Assembly: GCF_001719165.1 (NCBI RefSeq)
Contig: NZ_CP017057.1
Span: 186,001-250,000, forward strand
DNA: 64,000 nucleotides
Reading direction: 5' to 3'
DNA from: Erythrobacter litoralis
Lineage (GTDB): Bacteria > Pseudomonadota > Alphaproteobacteria > Sphingomonadales > Sphingomonadaceae
Shown here: positions 1-8,698 of the stretch, piece by piece
Layout of the letters: each line of letters starts with the position of its first letter
Position numbering within the stretch: position 1 is the stretch's first letter
Notes under the pieces: generated by a model
What the model saw: only the letters and a program-made list of their open reading frames with translations
Database searches by the model: none
What the model was told of the DNA's origin: nothing
Translations under genes and position numbers: made by a program

Positions 1-1137
1 CTGATAGGACAGCGGCACGCTCTTGAAGGCGGCGCTTTCCATCGATTTCTGGATCGCCTCGCCGAACTGCGTGTCCTCGAGGATGATCGGGCTCATCTGC
101 CTGCCGCCGGGCTGCGTGTCGTCGGGCACGGTCCACAGGTCGGGCGCGGGCTCGTCGCCCCAGTCGAGCGCCATCGTCACCAGCTCCAGCCGCGTCGTCG
201 TCAGCGAGGTCGGCCAGAACACCAGCGGGGGCACGAAGTAATTGGACAGCGGCGAGACCCAGTTGGGAAACAGCGTGTAGCTTTGCGTGCAGGTGCGCCC
301 CAGCTCGCCGACGCTTTCGATCTGCTTCCAGCCCGGCGGCGAATCGATCGCGCGCACGTGCTCGCGGTCCGTCGTGCGCGGCGGCGGGGCGAGCATCCGG
401 GCGTGGCCGTTCGGATACATGGTGTTGAGATTGCGCTTCGGATCGACCAGCGGCGCGACCGTTTCGGGATGGATGAAGGGCACATGGTAGACTTCCATGT
501 TGGCCTCCATCGCGACCTTCCAGTTGCACTGCAGATCGAAGGAATGGCGCGCGGCGAGGCGGATGCGGTCGAAGGCGAATTCGGCCCATTCGTCCCACAG
601 CGGCCCCATCCATTCCTTCAGCGGCATGGCCTCGTCGTCGAAATTGACGAAGATGACATTGCCCAGCCTCTCGCAGCGCACCGGGATGAGCCCGCGGCAG
701 CTCATGTCGAAATCGGGCGGGAAGTCCTGCCGTTCGGGCACGCCGACGAGCGTGCCGTCGGTCTTGTAGGTCCAGTTGTGATAGCCGCACATCAGGCGGC
801 TCGACTTGCCGAAATCCTCGGTCACGACCGGCGCGCCGCGATGGCGGCAGGTGTTGTAGAAGGCGCGCACGACGCCATCCATGCCGTGGACGATAACGAT
901 CGGATCGCCCGCATTGTGCCAGCGCATCCAGCAGCCGGGCTCGGGAACCTCGTCGATGTGCCCTGCGAACAGCCAGCTCCTGCGGAACACGCGTTCTTTT
1001 TCGAGCGCGTAATATTCGGGCGAGGTGTAGCGCGCGGCGGGCATGTCGAGGAGCGTGGGGAAGCCCCGCGGGGGCGCGGTGCGGCGGCCTTCCCATTCCA
1101 TCAGCGCCTTGAGGCGGGCGATTTCGCTGGCGTCCAT
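1..1137 (-). CDS. Rieske [2Fe-2S] aromatic ring-hydroxylating dioxygenase, alpha subunit (3' end outside window)
   Basis: This is the catalytic subunit of a ring-hydroxylating oxygenase, which takes electrons from a reductase/ferredoxin and hydroxylates an aromatic or related substrate. The first 379 codons are present and the frame is open at base 1. The Rieske cluster motif C-x-H-x17-C-x2-H is complete (C97, H99, C117, H120). The mononuclear-iron histidines lie in YHVPFIH (H218, H223), after an N-W-K-V-A-x-E helix typical of the family. The ATG at 1137 follows a purine-rich Shine-Dalgarno sequence (AGGGAGAGAG). It diverges from an SDR gene, and SDR, GST and acyl-CoA dehydrogenase genes follow nearby, so a catabolic role is likely. 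No beta-subunit or reductase gene is in the window and the substrate is unknown. Confidence 0.9.
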   Translation of the reverse strand, partial: MDASEIARLKALMEWEGRRTAPPRGFPTLLDMPAARYTSPEYYALEKERVFRRSWLFAGHIDEVPEPGCWMRWHNAGDPIVIVHGMDGVVRAFYNTCRHRGAPVVTEDFGKSSRLMCGYHNWTYKTDGTLVGVPERQDFPPDFDMSCRGLIPVRCERLGNVIFVNFDDEAMPLKEWMGPLWDEWAEFAFDRIRLAARHSFDLQCNWKVAMEANMEVYHVPFIHPETVAPLVDPKRNLNTMYPNGHARMLAPPPRTTDREHVRAIDSPPGWKQIESVGELGRTCTQSYTLFPNWVSPLSNYFVPPLVFWPTSLTTTRLELVTMALDWGDEPAPDLWTVPDDTQPGGRQMSPIILEDTQFGEAIQKSMESAAFKSVPLSYQ

Positions 1138-1292
1138 CGGCTCTCTCCCTGCGGGGCTCATACCGCGCGCGGCGGACTGCGCGCGACTGGCACTTTTCAA
1201 GGGAGCCTGCCGCCCCATCGCTTTAACCAGTGGCGCGTGCGCGGGCGGGCAATAGGTTCGCACGCAAACAGGACAATGCTTGGGAGAGAGGC

Positions 1293-2072
1293 ATGACGGG
1301 AAGGGTGGCGGGCCGTATCGCGCTCGTGACGGGGGGCGCTATGGGCCTGGGCAGGGCCGATTGCGAGGCGCTTGCGGCGGAAGGGGCGAAAGTGATCGTC
1401 ACCGACCGCGAGGTCGAGCAGGCGCACGAGGTCGCGGCCGCGATCGGCGGCGACGCGTTGGCGCTCGACGTGACCGACGAGACGCAATGGCAGGACGTCA
1501 TGCAGGCGGTGAAGGAGCGTCATGGCGGGCTCGACATCCTCGTGAACAATGCCGGCAACGTCATCTTCGAGGATATCGAGACCGTCTCCGCCGCCAATTT
1601 CCGCCTCCATCTCGACATTCACGTGATGGGCACCTTCTTCGGCTGCAAATACGCGATCCCGCTGATGAAGCATCGCCACGAGGCGAATGGCGGGGGCGGC
1701 TCCTCTATCGTCAACATGGCTTCGACCGCGGCGCTGATGGGCTATGGCAACATCCCCGCCTACACCGCCGCCAAGGGCGCGATTTCGGCGATGACGCGCT
1801 CGATCGCGGTCTATTGCCAGGACGAGGGCTACGGCATCCGTTGCAACGCGCTCGCGCCCGGGGGGATCGAGACGCCGATGGTGATGGGCGTATCGGGCCG
1901 CGCGGGCGAGGCGCCGATTAACATTCCAGAAGGCCCGCTGCCCGCCGACGCGCTCGGCGCTCCGAAAGACGTCGCAGGGTGCGTCCTGTTCCTCGCCTCG
2001 GACGAGGCGCGGTTCCTGAACGGGCTGACCATCCCGGTGGACAATGGCCTCGACGCCAGACCCCACCACTGA
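1293..2072 (+). CDS. Short-chain dehydrogenase/reductase (SDR), classical type
   Basis: This 259-residue NAD(P)-dependent oxidoreductase has a full classical SDR signature. TGGAMGLG at residues 13-20 is the dinucleotide-binding turn, NNAG is the structural motif, and the catalytic triad is S144, Y157, K161 (Y-T-A-A-K). The ATG at 1293 was chosen because GGGAGAGAG precedes it and the Rossmann strand begins about eight residues in; an earlier start would add a tail without homology. It diverges from the Rieske gene and its 3' end overlaps the MFS gene by 29 bases, so the two are probably cotranscribed. A dihydrodiol or hydroxy-acyl dehydrogenase step in the same pathway is plausible, but the substrate cannot be read from sequence. 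Confidence 0.9.
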   Translation: MTGRVAGRIALVTGGAMGLGRADCEALAAEGAKVIVTDREVEQAHEVAAAIGGDALALDVTDETQWQDVMQAVKERHGGLDILVNNAGNVIFEDIETVSAANFRLHLDIHVMGTFFGCKYAIPLMKHRHEANGGGGSSIVNMASTAALMGYGNIPAYTAAKGAISAMTRSIAVYCQDEGYGIRCNALAPGGIETPMVMGVSGRAGEAPINIPEGPLPADALGAPKDVAGCVLFLASDEARFLNGLTIPVDNGLDARPHH

Positions 2073-3381
2073 GGACCCGATCAGCGGGGCTCCGACCATC
2101 GCGCCCGGCGAGGGCAGCACCTATCGCTGGTATGTCCTGTTCCTCCTGATCCTCACCCTGCTGTTCAGCGTGGCCGACCGGCTGGTCTTCTCGATCCTGC
2201 TCGAGGACATCAAGGCAGAGTTCGACTTTTCCGACGCGCAGCTCGGCCTGCTGGGCGGGGTCGCCTTCACGCTGACCTATGTCATCGCCGGTTTTCCCGC
2301 CGCGCGGCTGGCCGACCGGTCGGTGCGCAAGAACATCGTTGCCTCCGCGATTTCCTTCTGGAGCGCGATGACCGCGCTGTGCGGCGCGGCGACGGGGTTC
2401 TGGACCCTGTTCTTCGCGCGCACCGGGGTCGGTGTGGGCGAGGGGTGCAGCGGCCCCGCCTCGCAATCGATGCTGGCCGATTACTTCCCCCGCCGCGAAC
2501 TGGCGCGCGCCATGGGCTTTCTCACGCTGGGTTCGACGCTGGGGACCGCGACGGGCCTCATCGCGGGCGGATTGCTGGCCGAGGCGTTCGGCTGGCGCTG
2601 GGCCTTCGTGCTGATGGCCGCGCCGGGTTTTCTCATCGGGGCTGCGCTTTACTTCACCGTGATCGAGCCGCGCCGCGGGCGCTATGCCCCGGCGGGGATG
2701 AGCACCGACCAGACCCCGCTCGGCGAGACCGTGCGGTCCCTGTTCGCGAACCGGGTGTTCCTCGGCCTCGCATTGGGCTGGGCGGTGCAGATCATGATCG
2801 GCTATGCGCTCGCCTTCTGGATGGCCCCGGCGATGATCCGCCTGTTCGAGGTATCGGTCGGCGACGTCGCGCTCTATCTCGGCCTCGCCTTCCTGATCGG
2901 CGGCGTGCCCGGCCCGGTGCTGGGCGGGGTGATGACCGACTGGCTGACCCGCTTCGACGAGCGCTGGCGGGCTTGGTTTCCCGGCATCGTCAGTCTTGCG
3001 TGCATCCTGCCGCTCTGGCTCGCCCTGCGCTCGGGCGATTTCGCGGTGTTCCTCGGCCTGTTCGCCATCGGCTATGCGATCTTCGTGGCGAGCCAGGCGC
3101 CGATCATGTCGGGCATCCAGTCGGCGGTCGAACCTTCGCAGCGCGGTTTCGCGGTGGCGGTGGCGCTGTTCTTCAACAACCTGTTCGGCCAGGCCGTCGG
3201 GCTCTACCTCATCGGCTGGCTGAGCGACACGCTCGAGCCGAGCCGCGGCAATGAAGCGCTCGCCCTCTCCGTGCTGGGCGTTTCGCTCGGTGCGGGGATC
3301 GTCGCGCTCGCGATCTTCGTTTGGACCGGACGCGAGATGGAGCGGTCGGGCTATATCGAACGGATCAGGGCGGAGGGCTGA
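2044..3381 (+). CDS. MFS transporter, spinster-like
   Basis: This 445-residue major facilitator superfamily carrier has a hydrophilic N-terminus of about 28 residues followed by roughly twelve hydrophobic segments. The loop after the second helix carries the MFS signature in degenerate form (AARLADRSVRKN). The early segment with S-V-A-D-R-L-V and the E-D-I-K-A-E-F-x-x-S-D-x-Q-L-G stretch are typical of the spinster-like group common in sphingomonad degradation clusters. The start lies inside the upstream SDR gene (29-base overlap), which suggests translational coupling. It probably imports the substrate of the surrounding pathway. The next gene is convergent, two bases away. Confidence 0.88.
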   Translation: MASTPDPTTEDPISGAPTIAPGEGSTYRWYVLFLLILTLLFSVADRLVFSILLEDIKAEFDFSDAQLGLLGGVAFTLTYVIAGFPAARLADRSVRKNIVASAISFWSAMTALCGAATGFWTLFFARTGVGVGEGCSGPASQSMLADYFPRRELARAMGFLTLGSTLGTATGLIAGGLLAEAFGWRWAFVLMAAPGFLIGAALYFTVIEPRRGRYAPAGMSTDQTPLGETVRSLFANRVFLGLALGWAVQIMIGYALAFWMAPAMIRLFEVSVGDVALYLGLAFLIGGVPGPVLGGVMTDWLTRFDERWRAWFPGIVSLACILPLWLALRSGDFAVFLGLFAIGYAIFVASQAPIMSGIQSAVEPSQRGFAVAVALFFNNLFGQAVGLYLIGWLSDTLEPSRGNEALALSVLGVSLGAGIVALAIFVWTGREMERSGYIERIRAEG

Positions 3382-3383
3382 CC

Positions 3384-4151
3384 CTAGAATCCCGGATGAA
3401 TGGACAGCGCCCCGCCGTCGACCAGCATTTCCGCACCCGTCATGAAGGGGCATTCGTCGCTTGCGAGAAAGGAGATCGCTGCCGCCGTTTCCGCCGGATC
3501 GGCGAGCCGGTTCATCGGCGAGGTCGCCGCCACCGCCGCCTTGAGCCCCGGCATATCGGCTTCGGCCGCATCGAGGATGCCCGTCTCGGTCGCGCCGGGA
3601 ATGACGGTGTTGCAGCGGATCGCGTAACCGGCCTTCGCACACCACGTCGCGACCGATTTCGACAGCACCCGCACCGCGCCTTTGCTCGCCGAATAGCCGA
3701 CATCGGTGGGCAGCGGCGCCATGGCGGTGGTCGATGCGATGTTGATGATGGAGCCTTTGGCGCCGCCGGGATTGTCCACCATCGCCGCGATCGCCGCGCG
3801 GCATCCGGCCATCGTCCCGGTGAGGTTGACCGCGAGCACGCGGTCCCACGTGCCGTCGTCGACCTCGCCGATGCTCTTGCCCGTCACCATGCCCGCATTG
3901 TTGACGAGGATGTCGAGCCGCCCGAAGGCCTCGACCGCCTGCGCCACGATCTCCGGCCACAGCGCCCGGTCCGACACGTCTTGCACCGCGAAACGCGCGC
4001 CGACTTCCTCGCAGAGGGCCTTGCCGCGCGCTTCGTAGAGGTCGGTCCCGAACACCCGCGCCCCGTCCGCCGCCAGTCGCCGGACGGTCGCCGCGCCGAT
4101 GCCGGAGGCGCAGCCGGTGACGAGCGCGGCCTTGCCCGACAGATCCGGCAT
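3384..4151 (-). CDS. Short-chain dehydrogenase/reductase (SDR)
   Basis: This is a 255-residue classical SDR with TGCASGIG near the N-terminus for NAD(P) binding, N-N-A-G in the middle, and the catalytic Ser and Y-S-A-S-K motif. The C-terminal D-G-G-A-L segment is usual for the family. The ATG at 4151 is shared with the stop of the upstream glutathione transferase (TAATG, one-base overlap), which fixes the start and shows translational coupling. A longer in-frame extension upstream lies in the GST gene and is not coding here. It is convergent with the MFS gene. It is the second SDR of the cluster and only distantly similar to the first. Confidence 0.9.
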   Translation of the reverse strand: MPDLSGKAALVTGCASGIGAATVRRLAADGARVFGTDLYEARGKALCEEVGARFAVQDVSDRALWPEIVAQAVEAFGRLDILVNNAGMVTGKSIGEVDDGTWDRVLAVNLTGTMAGCRAAIAAMVDNPGGAKGSIINIASTTAMAPLPTDVGYSASKGAVRVLSKSVATWCAKAGYAIRCNTVIPGATETGILDAAEADMPGLKAAVAATSPMNRLADPAETAAAISFLASDECPFMTGAEMLVDGGALSIHPGF

Positions 4152-4795
4152 TATTCGGCCTGCTGCCAGATGCCCGCGCTCTCGCGCCGGTTGTGCGTAT
4201 CGATGAAGCGCGCGAGGTTGTCGGTTCCCTCGGGCAGTTTCCAGCCCACGGTGAAGCCGAAATTGGCGAAGCAGAACACGATCAGGTCGGCGAAGGTGAA
4301 CCGGCCCAGCGCATAGTGATCGCCGTCGCCCAGCGCGCGGTCGAACCAGCGCCATTTCTCGTCCGCCATCGCCGACAGCTCCGCTCCGGCCTCGGGCGAG
4401 ACGACGCTCATGCGCGGCTCGAACATCGGTCGGCCCGCGCCCGCGCGAAAGCCCATCGTCATCGGAACGACCACTTCCTGGTCGAACAATCGCGCCCATT
4501 TGCGTACGGTCGCGCGCTCCACCGGGGTTTCGCCGAAGAGGTTTGGCGTCGGATGCACCTCCTCGACATATTCGCAGATCGGCCAGCTTTCGGTAAGGCA
4601 GGTGCCATCGTCGAGTTCCAGCGTCGGGATCGTGCCGAGCGGGTTTTTCGCCAGATAGCCATCATCCTGCCGGTTCTCGCCGGAAATGATGTCGTAATGG
4701 ACGCGCTCGAAATCCTTTCCTTCGGCAAGGCCCTTCTCGACCATGAACATGCGCACGAGGCGTGGATTGGGGCCGAGGCTGGAATAGAGTTTCAT
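4151..4795 (-). CDS. Glutathione S-transferase family protein
   Basis: This 214-residue protein has the two-domain GST fold. The N-terminal thioredoxin-like half begins M-K-L-Y-S-S and contains the cis-proline segment G-T-I-P-T-L-E and the glutathione gamma-glutamyl contact L-T-E-S-W-P-I. The C-terminal half is helical, with a FTFADL motif marking the N-capping box. The ATG at 4795 has a GGGAG Shine-Dalgarno upstream and aligns with the family start, so eleven residues of a longer frame were dropped. It overlaps the downstream SDR by one base. GSTs in such clusters isomerise or dehalogenate ring-cleavage products or conjugate reactive intermediates; which applies here is unknown. Confidence 0.9.
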   Translation of the reverse strand: MKLYSSLGPNPRLVRMFMVEKGLAEGKDFERVHYDIISGENRQDDGYLAKNPLGTIPTLELDDGTCLTESWPICEYVEEVHPTPNLFGETPVERATVRKWARLFDQEVVVPMTMGFRAGAGRPMFEPRMSVVSPEAGAELSAMADEKWRWFDRALGDGDHYALGRFTFADLIVFCFANFGFTVGWKLPEGTDNLARFIDTHNRRESAGIWQQAE

Positions 4796-4910
4796 CGCGC
4801 ATTTTCTCCCGTGGCTGCGTGCCGTCATGACTTACGCGAAAAGCGCCTTGCGCGTCGCCCTCACAAATGCGCTAGGGGACGCCGCGACACATGAATGGGA
4901 TCGAGGGAAC

Positions 4911-6080
4911 ATGGACTTCCAACTCACCGACGAACAGCGAGAACTTCAGGAAACCGCGCGCAAATTCGCCCGGGCCGAGCTTCCGGCGCTCGCCCGCGAC
5001 ATGGAGCAGAAGGACTATCCCGTCCCCGCCGACATGCTGCGCACCTATGGCGAGATGGGCTTTCTGGGCGTCAACCTGCCGGTCGAATATGGCGGATTGG
5101 GCCTCGGCCATCTCGAGGCTTTGCTGGTGCTGGAGGAATTCGCGAAGATATCGAACGCGGTCGCCTTTCCGGTCTTCGAGGCGCTGGTCGGCCCGGTACG
5201 CACGATCGAGCGCTTCGGCTCCGATGAAATGAAGGCGCGCGTGCTGCCGGAAGTGATCCGGGGCGAGAAGGTCGTCGCGGTTTCCATGTCCGAACCCGAT
5301 GCGGGCACCGCGCTGACCGACCTCAAGACCCGCGCCGTGGCAGACGGCAACGGCTATGTCGTCAACGGCTACAAGCGCTGGACGAGCGGCGGCGGGCATT
5401 CCGACTATTACGTCACCTATTGCCGGTTCTCGGATGATCCGGGCGCGAAGGGGATCGGCGCGATCCTGCTCGAAAAGGACATGGAGGGGATGCAGTTCGG
5501 CAAGCGCGAGGAACTGCTCGGCTTCCGCGGTATCCCGACCGCCGACTACGCGATCGAGGACGTGAAGGTTCCGGGCGCAAACGTCATCATCGGGGCGGGC
5601 GGATTCGGCAAGCTGATGAGCGCGTTCGGCCTCGAACGCTGCGGCAATGCGACGCAGAGCCTCGGCGTCGCCGCCGCCGCTCTCGAAGCCGCGACGCAAT
5701 ATGTCCAGGAACGCGAGGCTTTCGGCAAGCCCATCATCGATTTCCAGGCGGTGCAGCTGAAGATCGCGGAAATGGCGATGAAGGTCGAGGCCGCGCGCCT
5801 GCTGATCCACCGCGCCGCCGCCAATGCGGCGAACCAGCCGGACGGGCTGCCCACGGTCTACGAGAGCAGCGTCGCCAAGTGCTACGCCAACGAGATCGTG
5901 CGCGATGTCACCGCGATGGGCGTGCAGGTGATGGGCGGATACGGCTATCACAAGGAATACGGCATGGAGCAGCGCCTGCGCGACGGGTTCGGCTGGGGCA
6001 TTGCGGGCGGGACGACCGACGTGCAGAAGACGAACATCGCCGCAGCCCTGATCGGGCGCCGTTTCAACCAGCGCGCCTGA
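4911..6080 (+). CDS. Acyl-CoA dehydrogenase family protein
   Basis: This 389-residue FAD flavoenzyme would catalyse alpha,beta-dehydrogenation of an acyl-CoA, passing electrons to ETF. The three ACAD domains are present: the helical start (D-F-Q-L-T-D-E-Q), the middle beta-domain with S-E-P-D-A-G, and the C-terminal helices with MGGYGY. The Glu of the usual E-G-T motif, the base in medium-chain enzymes, is replaced by glycine (I-A-G-G-T, G366). A glutamate sits instead in L-E-R (E242), where isovaleryl- and long-chain enzymes keep their base, so it should still be active. The ATG at 4911 follows GAGGGA. It diverges from the GST-SDR pair and completes the catabolic cluster. Confidence 0.9.
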   Translation: MDFQLTDEQRELQETARKFARAELPALARDMEQKDYPVPADMLRTYGEMGFLGVNLPVEYGGLGLGHLEALLVLEEFAKISNAVAFPVFEALVGPVRTIERFGSDEMKARVLPEVIRGEKVVAVSMSEPDAGTALTDLKTRAVADGNGYVVNGYKRWTSGGGHSDYYVTYCRFSDDPGAKGIGAILLEKDMEGMQFGKREELLGFRGIPTADYAIEDVKVPGANVIIGAGGFGKLMSAFGLERCGNATQSLGVAAAALEAATQYVQEREAFGKPIIDFQAVQLKIAEMAMKVEAARLLIHRAAANAANQPDGLPTVYESSVAKCYANEIVRDVTAMGVQVMGGYGYHKEYGMEQRLRDGFGWGIAGGTTDVQKTNIAAALIGRRFNQRA

Positions 6081-6161
6081 TAGCGGCGTTCGACGGGCCG
6101 GGGCTGTCCTGCGCAGACAGAAAGCTTGCACCGCCGCGCGGCGGCCCACATTGTGGGCAGC

Positions 6162-6713
6162 ATGGAATCAACCCTTCCCCAGACCGCTCCCGCCGGTGAC
6201 AAGGCCCTGCCATCGGACCTTGTCCAGCCGGTCGACGAGGGCGATGAACTCACCCAGCTCCACCCCGGTTACAGGACGGTGCTCAGGCTCCAGACGATCC
6301 TCGTCTTCATTCCCATCCTGATCGGCGCGCTGGTGCTCGAAACCGCGCTGACCGGCGAACAGGAAGTGATCCCGCAGGGATTGATCGCCGGGCCGCTGCT
6401 GGTGCTCGCCATCATCCTCGTCATCCGCCTGCCCCAGCGTCGCTTCGCCGCCCGCGGCTACCAGATGAGCGCGGACCGGCTGCGGGTGGTGCGCGGCATA
6501 TTGTGGCGCTCGGACACGGTGGTCCCGTTCGGCCGGGTCCAGCATATCGATGTCGACCAGGGCCCGCTCGAGCGCGCCTTCGGCATTGCCACGATGACGC
6601 TCCACACGGCCGGCACGCACAACGCCTCGGTCGACCTGCCGGGCCTTGGCGAAGAGCACGCCCGCGAAATGCGCGAGGAAATCCGTGTCCATATCAAGCG
6701 CGAGAGCCTGTGA
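6162..6713 (+). CDS. PH domain-containing membrane protein (bPH2, YdbS-like)
   Basis: This 183-residue protein has a polar N-terminus of about 40 residues, two hydrophobic segments (around residues 45-90) and then a bacterial pleckstrin-homology (DUF304/bPH2) domain. The domain starts R-R-F-A-A-R-G-Y and contains the diagnostic V-P-F-G-R-V-Q-H-I-D-V and G-P-L-E-R-A-F-G stretch. It matches the smaller member of the ydbS-ydbT pair of Bacillus, membrane proteins of poorly defined function. The stop overlaps the start of the next gene (GTGA). The Shine-Dalgarno at 6162 is weak, so the start is moderately sure. Confidence 0.85.
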   Translation: MESTLPQTAPAGDKALPSDLVQPVDEGDELTQLHPGYRTVLRLQTILVFIPILIGALVLETALTGEQEVIPQGLIAGPLLVLAIILVIRLPQRRFAARGYQMSADRLRVVRGILWRSDTVVPFGRVQHIDVDQGPLERAFGIATMTLHTAGTHNASVDLPGLGEEHAREMREEIRVHIKRESL

Positions 6714-8335
6714 GTGCCGACATGAGCGCCGATGCGGGGGCCGAGGGGTCCGGCTTCGCCGCCCGGCCTCCCGGCGGCGGGGTAGAGGATGCCGCGCGCA
6801 CCGGCGAGCCGAAGCGCACCGCTCCGCTCAGCGTGGTCATCGGCAGCCTGTCGAGCGTGCAGGGCGCGATCCTGCCCGCGATCTTCGCTGCCGTTTCGAC
6901 CGGCGGGGCGGGGGTGCTGATCGGGCTCGGCGTCGGCCTCGCGATCACGGTGATCGGCTCTCTCTTCAGCTATCTGGGCTGGCGGCGGCTGACCTATACG
7001 GTGGGCGAACAGGACATCCGCGTCGAAAGCGGCGTCCTGTCGCGCTCGGCCCGTTCGGTGCCCTATGAACGCATCCAGGACGTGAGCCTCGAACAGCCGT
7101 TGCTGGCGCGGATCTTCGATCTGGTCGCGGTCAAGTTCGAGACAGGGGCGGGCGGGGCCGACGACCTTGCACTTGCCTATCTCTCCAGCGCCGAGGGCGA
7201 TCGGCTGCGCCAACTGGTGCGCGAAAGGCGCGATGACGCCCAGGAAGAGGGCGCGCGCGACGAGGGGGCGGCCGCCGGGGCCGAGACGCAGGCCGCCCGG
7301 GGCGAGGAAGGCGAGGCGCTCTTCGCCATGGATACCGGGCGCATCCTCACTTTCGGCCTGTTCGAATTCTCGCTCGCGGTCTTCGCCGTGCTGGGCGGCC
7401 TGTTCCAGTATGCCAACAGCTTCTTCGATTTCGATGACATAGACGAGCGCGTGGTCGAACAGGTGGTCGAACGCCAGGGCGGCTGGATTTTCGAGCTCGG
7501 CGCCTACGGACAGGTGCTGACCGCGCTTGCCGGGCTGGTCGCGGTCCTGTTCATCGGTTCGGCGACGGGGATCGTCCGGACCGTCGCCCGTGAATGGGGC
7601 TTCGTGCTCGAACGAACGGCGCGCGGATTTCGCCGCCGGCGCGGGCTGTTCACCCGGACCGATGTCGTGATGCCGGTCCACCGGGTGCAGGGGGTCCAAT
7701 TGACGACGGGCTGGATGCGCTATCGCTTTGGCTGGCACGGGCTCAGCTTCGTCAGCCTCGCGCAGGATGCCGGATCGACCAGCCATGTCGTCGCGCCTTT
7801 CGCCCAGCTTTCGGAGATCGAGCCGATCGTCGAGGTCGCCGGGTTCCGCCTGCCTGGAGACAACGAGAACTGGCACAGGGCGAGCCGCAAATACCGCACC
7901 GATGCGATGATCTGGGATTCGATGTGGTTCTTCGTGGCCGCTGTCATCGCCGGGGTGGCGACCGCGATCTGGGCGCCGGAATGGACCTGGATCGCGGCAG
8001 CCGGGCCATTCGTGCTCGGCCTGCTCAATGCAGGGCTTCAGGCGCTTGCCTGGCGGTTCAAGCGGCATGCCCTGGACGAAACGCAGATCATGGCGGTGAG
8101 CGGGATCCTGTCGCCCAAAAAGCAGATTGCGACCCGGCTGAAGCTCCATTCGGTCGAGATCGCGCAGGGGCCGATTTCCCGGCTGCGCGGCTATGCGACG
8201 GTTCACCTTGGGCTGGCGGGCGGTGAATTCTCGATCCCCGGCGTCCCGCTGGAGCGGGCGCGTGAAGTGCGCGCGAAGGTGCTCGAGACCATCGCCTCCA
8301 CCGATTTCTCGCGTCTGGAGGGGGCGGGTCGCTAG
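6710..8335 (+). CDS. Multi-domain bacterial PH membrane protein (YdbT-like)
   Basis: This 541-residue polytopic protein has three bPH2 units, each marked by a segment of the type V-P-(Y/V)-x-R-(I/V)-Q-x-V: around residue 120 (YERIQDVSLEQ), around residue 325 (HRVQGVQLTTG) and near residue 480 (KLHSVEIAQG). Pairs of hydrophobic helices precede the units. This is the large partner of the ydbS-ydbT type pair. GTG at 6710 overlaps the previous stop (GTGA) and is taken as the start; ATG at 6722 is the alternative. It ends in a four-base convergent overlap with the GNAT gene. Family members act at the membrane, but their substrate or ligand is not established. Confidence 0.85.
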   Translation: MSADMSADAGAEGSGFAARPPGGGVEDAARTGEPKRTAPLSVVIGSLSSVQGAILPAIFAAVSTGGAGVLIGLGVGLAITVIGSLFSYLGWRRLTYTVGEQDIRVESGVLSRSARSVPYERIQDVSLEQPLLARIFDLVAVKFETGAGGADDLALAYLSSAEGDRLRQLVRERRDDAQEEGARDEGAAAGAETQAARGEEGEALFAMDTGRILTFGLFEFSLAVFAVLGGLFQYANSFFDFDDIDERVVEQVVERQGGWIFELGAYGQVLTALAGLVAVLFIGSATGIVRTVAREWGFVLERTARGFRRRRGLFTRTDVVMPVHRVQGVQLTTGWMRYRFGWHGLSFVSLAQDAGSTSHVVAPFAQLSEIEPIVEVAGFRLPGDNENWHRASRKYRTDAMIWDSMWFFVAAVIAGVATAIWAPEWTWIAAAGPFVLGLLNAGLQALAWRFKRHALDETQIMAVSGILSPKKQIATRLKLHSVEIAQGPISRLRGYATVHLGLAGGEFSIPGVPLERAREVRAKVLETIASTDFSRLEGAGR

Positions 8336-8646
8336 GCCCTGAGATCGCTCCAGTCGGGGTGCTCGTCGAATTTCTTCGCGACATAGGAGCAGTCGGGGCG
8401 TATCCGGAAACCCTCGCGCCGGGCATCCTCGACCATGCGTTCGGTCAGCTTCGCCGCGACGCCGCGACCGCCGATCGGACGGGGGACGACGGTGGTGCGC
8501 GCGACGCGCACGCCCTCCTCGTCGGCGGGCTGCCATTCGAGATAGCCTTCCTCGCTCTCGCCTTCGATTTCCGCGGTATAGACCCCGCCCTGGCCCTGAA
8601 CGTGGTGGGTAATGGTCACTGCACCGGGTTCGTGCGCTCTCGTCAT
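8332..8646 (-). CDS. Small GNAT-like N-acetyltransferase (YjdJ / Acetyltransf_CG type)
   Basis: At 104 residues this is a minimal Gcn5-related fold. The segments G-Y-L-E-W, T-x-V-x-P-x-x-x-G-R-G-V-A (acetyl-CoA pyrophosphate loop) and C-S-Y-V-A-K-K-F are those of the plant At1g77540 / bacterial YjdJ family, single-domain proteins that bind acetyl-CoA. A strong AAGGAGG Shine-Dalgarno precedes the ATG at 8646. It is divergent from the threonine aldolase gene and convergent with the PH protein, with a four-base overlap at the stops. The acceptor substrate in this family is unknown. Confidence 0.85.
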   Translation of the reverse strand: MTRAHEPGAVTITHHVQGQGGVYTAEIEGESEEGYLEWQPADEEGVRVARTTVVPRPIGGRGVAAKLTERMVEDARREGFRIRPDCSYVAKKFDEHPDWSDLRA

Positions 8647-8698
8647 GTGTATCGCTCCTCCTTGCCATCAACGCCATGGCGGCTAGAGGCGTTCCTTG

